A stretch of DNA of 64,000 bases from Robiginitomaculum sp. (GTDB lineage: Bacteria; Pseudomonadota; Alphaproteobacteria; Caulobacterales; Maricaulaceae): contig NVWK01000002.1 of assembly GCA_002733605.1 (NCBI GenBank), forward strand, positions 186,001-250,000, written 5' to 3'. Made by a program: the position numbers and the translations under genes. The notes below the pieces were generated by a model, which saw nothing but the letters and a program-made list of their open reading frames with translations, searched no databases and was not told the DNA's origin. Shown here piece after piece: positions 61,667 through 64,000 of this stretch (position 1 is the stretch's first letter; every line of letters starts with the position of its first letter).

Positions 61667-63592
61667 TTACTGGCAACCAAGGCACTCGTCATAATCCGTA
61701 GGAGCCGCCGCCTGCATGGACGCTTCCATATCATTGGCGGGCGCCGTGTCTTTACCGGCAAATGCAGCCCGTTGCACTGATTTAGAGCGGCAATAATACA
61801 AGGATTTAACCCCTTGTTCCCACGCTGTCCAATGCAACATATGCAAATCCCATTTATTCACATCGCCCGGAATAAAGATATTGAGCGATTGCGCCTGACA
61901 AATCAGCGGGGCACGATCCGCCGCCAGCTCGATAATCCAGCGTTGATCCAGCTCGAACGCCGTACGGTACACGGATTTTTCATCCTCGGTTAAAACGTCC
62001 AACTGGGCCACAGAACCTTCATGCTCCAAAATGCTTTCCCAGATATCTTCCGTATTACAGCCCTTGCTTTCCAACAAAGCTTCCAAATGCTGGTTACGCA
62101 CAGTAAACGACCCGGACAGGGTTTTATGGGTGTAAATATTCGCCGGTATAGGCTCGATACCCGCAGATGTTCCACCGCAAATAATCGAGATAGACGCGGT
62201 TGGCGCCACCGCCATTTTGTGCGAGAACCGGGCCATCATGCCTGCGTCCGCCGCGTCAGGACACGCGCCGCGCTCATGGGCTAGCTTAACACTGGCCGCG
62301 TCCGCACCTTGGCGAATATGTTTAAACAGGCGTTTGTTCACAACCTTGGCCATTGCACTTTCAAACGGAATGCTTTTGGATTGCAACAAAGAATGGAATC
62401 CCATCAAGCCCAAACCGACAGAGCGTTCACGCATTGCGGAATACACCGCGTCCGCCATCTTCTCCGGTGCCCGGTCGATATAATCCTGCAGCACATTATC
62501 AAGGAAGCGCATAATGTCTTCGATGAAGTTTTCTTCGTTTTTCCATTCGTCAAATTTCTCTGCGTTCACAGAGGACAGGCAACACACGGCTGTGCGTTGT
62601 TTGCCGTATTTATCCTTGCCAGTCGCCAGCATGATCTCGGCGCACAAATTGGATTGCTGAACCCGGAGCCCCTGATCTTTTTGGTGTTTGGCAAGCGCCC
62701 GATTGACCGTATCGGAGAACACCAGATAGGGCTCGCCGGTTTGCAGGCGCATTTCAAGAATTTTTTGCCATAATTTACGCGCGTCAATTGTTTTGATCAC
62801 TTCTTTTGTTTTCGGAGAGCGCAGATTAAACTCTTTGCCATCGCGCACCGCATACATAAACTCGTCCGTAATGTTCAAACCATGATGCAAGTTCAGGCTC
62901 TTGCGATTGAAATCGCCGCTTGGTTTGCGAATCTCCAGAAATTCTTCAATTTCAGGATGGTAAATGTCCAGATACACAGCCGCAGACCCGCGCCGTAAAC
63001 TGCCTTGGGAAATCGCCAGTGTCAGACTGTCCATCACCCGGATAAACGGAATAATGCCGGAGGTTTCACCCGCACGGCCAATTTTCTCGCCAATAGACCG
63101 TACATTGCCCCAATAGGTACCAATGCCGCCACCATTAGACGCAAGCCAAACATTTTCCGTCCAGCACTCGACAATACTATCAAGACTGTCATCAACCGCA
63201 TTTAGAAAACACGAGATCGGCAGGCCACGTTTCGCGCCACCATTAGACAGGATAGGGGTCGCGGGCATAAACCAAAGCTGAGACATATAATCATACAAGC
63301 GCTGGGCATGTGCCGCATCATCACAATACGCTTCGGACACGCGCGCAAACATATCCTGATAATTTTCTTCCGGAAGCAGATAACGATCCACCAAAGTAGT
63401 TTTGCCAAAATCGGTCAAAAGGGCATCGCGGGAATTGTCTATTTTAACCCGGGTGACAAGCTTTAACCCCTGTGCATCCCCTGTATCCGGTGCAACCTGT
63501 GGAGTCGGGCGCACAAATCCTTTTGAAACAGGGTTTTCCACCTGTTCAACATCCTGACGTGAAGCCAAAGCTGCTGTCGTTTCTTCTAACAT
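61667..63592 (-). CDS. nrdA: Class Ia ribonucleotide reductase large subunit
   Basis: The 641-residue subunit begins, after a roughly 40-residue polar tail, directly with the R1 core (LVTRVKIDNSRDALLTDFGK); the N-terminal ATP-cone found in about 760-residue homologues is missing. Active-site cysteines are in RGLPISCFLNAV, QQSNLCAEIML and RTAVCCLSS, and the C-terminal re-reduction pair is in DECLGCQ. It converts ribonucleoside diphosphates to deoxy forms with NrdB. It has its own terminator, and NrdR boxes lie about 140-185 bp upstream. Confidence 0.96.
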   Translation of the reverse strand: MLEETTAALASRQDVEQVENPVSKGFVRPTPQVAPDTGDAQGLKLVTRVKIDNSRDALLTDFGKTTLVDRYLLPEENYQDMFARVSEAYCDDAAHAQRLYDYMSQLWFMPATPILSNGGAKRGLPISCFLNAVDDSLDSIVECWTENVWLASNGGGIGTYWGNVRSIGEKIGRAGETSGIIPFIRVMDSLTLAISQGSLRRGSAAVYLDIYHPEIEEFLEIRKPSGDFNRKSLNLHHGLNITDEFMYAVRDGKEFNLRSPKTKEVIKTIDARKLWQKILEMRLQTGEPYLVFSDTVNRALAKHQKDQGLRVQQSNLCAEIMLATGKDKYGKQRTAVCCLSSVNAEKFDEWKNEENFIEDIMRFLDNVLQDYIDRAPEKMADAVYSAMRERSVGLGLMGFHSLLQSKSIPFESAMAKVVNKRLFKHIRQGADAASVKLAHERGACPDAADAGMMARFSHKMAVAPTASISIICGGTSAGIEPIPANIYTHKTLSGSFTVRNQHLEALLESKGCNTEDIWESILEHEGSVAQLDVLTEDEKSVYRTAFELDQRWIIELAADRAPLICQAQSLNIFIPGDVNKWDLHMLHWTAWEQGVKSLYYCRSKSVQRAAFAGKDTAPANDMEASMQAAAPTDYDECLGCQ

Positions 63593-63729
63593 GTATTTCC
63601 CCCGGTTTAGACGACAAATTCCACAGATTCGCGCGGTAAATATTCAAATTTTTGAGCGACAAATCCCCATACAGACGCATCTTACGCCTGTTGCCAGATT
63701 GTCAAAGATTGGAGAACCGAATGGTCTTC

Positions 63730-63776
63730 GCACTACATATAGTGCCCAACTCTACCAGCCCGTCAATACCTTGTGG
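63730..63776 (-). promoter_or_regulatory. Pair of NrdR boxes upstream of nrdA
   Basis: Box 1 (63730-63745) contains CACTACATATAGTG, nearly perfect; box 2 (63761-63776) contains CAATACCTTGTG with two mismatches in the core. Centres are exactly 31 bp apart, as in the nrdB promoter and in NrdR-controlled promoters generally. Confidence 0.8.
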
Positions 63777-63798
63777 GGTCAGCATGCGAACTTTAATG

Positions 63799-63813
63799 TT
63801 AATAACCCGTTAA
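63799..63813. promoter_or_regulatory. Perfect CtrA-type site upstream of nrdA
   Basis: TTAA, seven bases (TAACCCG), TTAA. It lies 23 bp beyond the distal NrdR box and would tie deoxynucleotide supply to the cell cycle if bound. The region is AT-rich, so a chance match is possible. Confidence 0.4.
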
Positions 63814-63929
63814 AAATTAGCCTTAACCAAAGGTAAAAATTTAAAAACCTCTGTTTTTATAAGGGCTTGGCTGTGAAAATAATTGTGAATAATTTTCTTC
63901 ATAAAACTGACAAAAAACGACCGGATTTC

Positions 63930-63958
63930 GGGATTAGAATTAGACGAATTCTAATCCC
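63930..63958. repeat. Perfect 12-bp inverted repeat
   Basis: GGGATTAGAATT (63930-63941), AGACG, AATTCTAATCCC (63947-63958). It lies in non-coding DNA near the window edge. It has no T-run directly after it on either strand. It may be an operator or a transcript-end hairpin of a gene beyond the window. Confidence 0.6.
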
Positions 63959-64000
63959 TCCACGACGCACTGGGTAAAACTGCCAATTTCGGCAAATATA

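Larger units (their letters stand above)
63593..64000. promoter_or_regulatory. nrdA upstream region (408 bp to window end)
   Basis: No gene is seen. From the nrdA start outward it holds two NrdR boxes, a perfect TTAA-N7-TTAA site (63799-63813) and a perfect 12-bp palindrome (63930-63958). The sequence beyond 63810 is strongly AT-rich. A gene entering from the right edge cannot be judged. Confidence 0.6.

Noticed and set aside
1-64000. Defence systems, CRISPR arrays, prophage modules or secondary-metabolite clusters
   Set aside because: Apart from the recombinase at the left edge, no nuclease-helicase sets, phage structural genes or synthase modules were seen among the open frames.

Overview
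The window is a piece of an alphaproteobacterial chromosome, most likely from a marine, dimorphic (Caulobacter-like, Hyphomonadaceae/Maricaulales-type) bacterium. This rests on gene order: rpmH-rnpA-yidC-engB-argB leading into dapD/dapE, the SRP RNA upstream of dnaX-ybaB, a cytochrome c divergent from kdsB-pheA, and a complete cpa/tad pilus locus ordered as in Caulobacter. Perfect TTAA-N7-TTAA (CtrA-type) sites in two control regions agree with it. No 16S rRNA is present, so genus and species cannot be named.

Layout. 1-1506: the end of an integrated element, namely a large serine recombinase whose last codons run into the 3' end of a tRNA-Arg(ACG) gene. 1645-8247: an amino-acid/peptide locus with an S58-type peptidase, a PLP decarboxylase, an Lrp regulator and two tandem exported gamma-glutamyltransferases. 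8297-14322: housekeeping (recR, yajQ, rmuC, def-fmt-truA) plus a tandem pair of exported EF-hand proteins. 14325-23082: a long minus-strand series carrying lysine/peptidoglycan (dapE, dapD), arginine (argB) and translation/membrane-biogenesis genes (engB, yidC, rnpA, rpmH). 23366-28633: DUF547, TVP38, pyridine nucleotide-disulphide oxidoreductase, an orphan sensor kinase and a membrane protein. 28659-31162: ybaB, dnaX and the 4.5S SRP RNA, with a REP/BIME-like inverted pair between the last two. 31265-36876: nudC, DoxX, YHS protein, pheA, kdsB, cytochrome c, NlpC/P60 peptidase and a MarR regulator. 36960-42307: histidine degradation (hutU, hutH, hutI and divergent hutG). 42304-57268: an M17 aminopeptidase, then the tad pilus locus (tadD convergent to tadC-tadB-cpaF-cpaE-cpaD-cpaC-cpaB-cpaA, the Flp pilin, and three divergent accessory/pseudopilin genes). 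57265-64000: a tyrosine phosphatase, class Ia ribonucleotide reductase (nrdB and nrdA separated by two unrelated genes) and a probable outer-membrane barrel protein.

Functionally most of the window is core metabolism. The accessory parts are the recombinase island edge, the glutamyltransferase/decarboxylase locus and the pilus locus. I did not find a defence system, CRISPR array, prophage module or biosynthetic cluster. The more interesting signals are small. The cpaD signal peptide holds an in-frame 18-bp triplicate in which every unit supplies an ATG. cpaE encodes two families of short in-frame repeats. Two pairs of NrdR boxes, each with 31-bp centre spacing, sit upstream of nrdA and of nrdB. 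There are CtrA-type sites, a perfect inverted repeat between the divergent Lrp and glutamyltransferase genes, and several long unexplained perfect palindromes.

Starts were moved from the longest open frame wherever a ribosome-binding site, a gene overlap or family alignment favoured another codon; each case is stated in its entry. All family assignments come from reading motifs by eye, without database searches.
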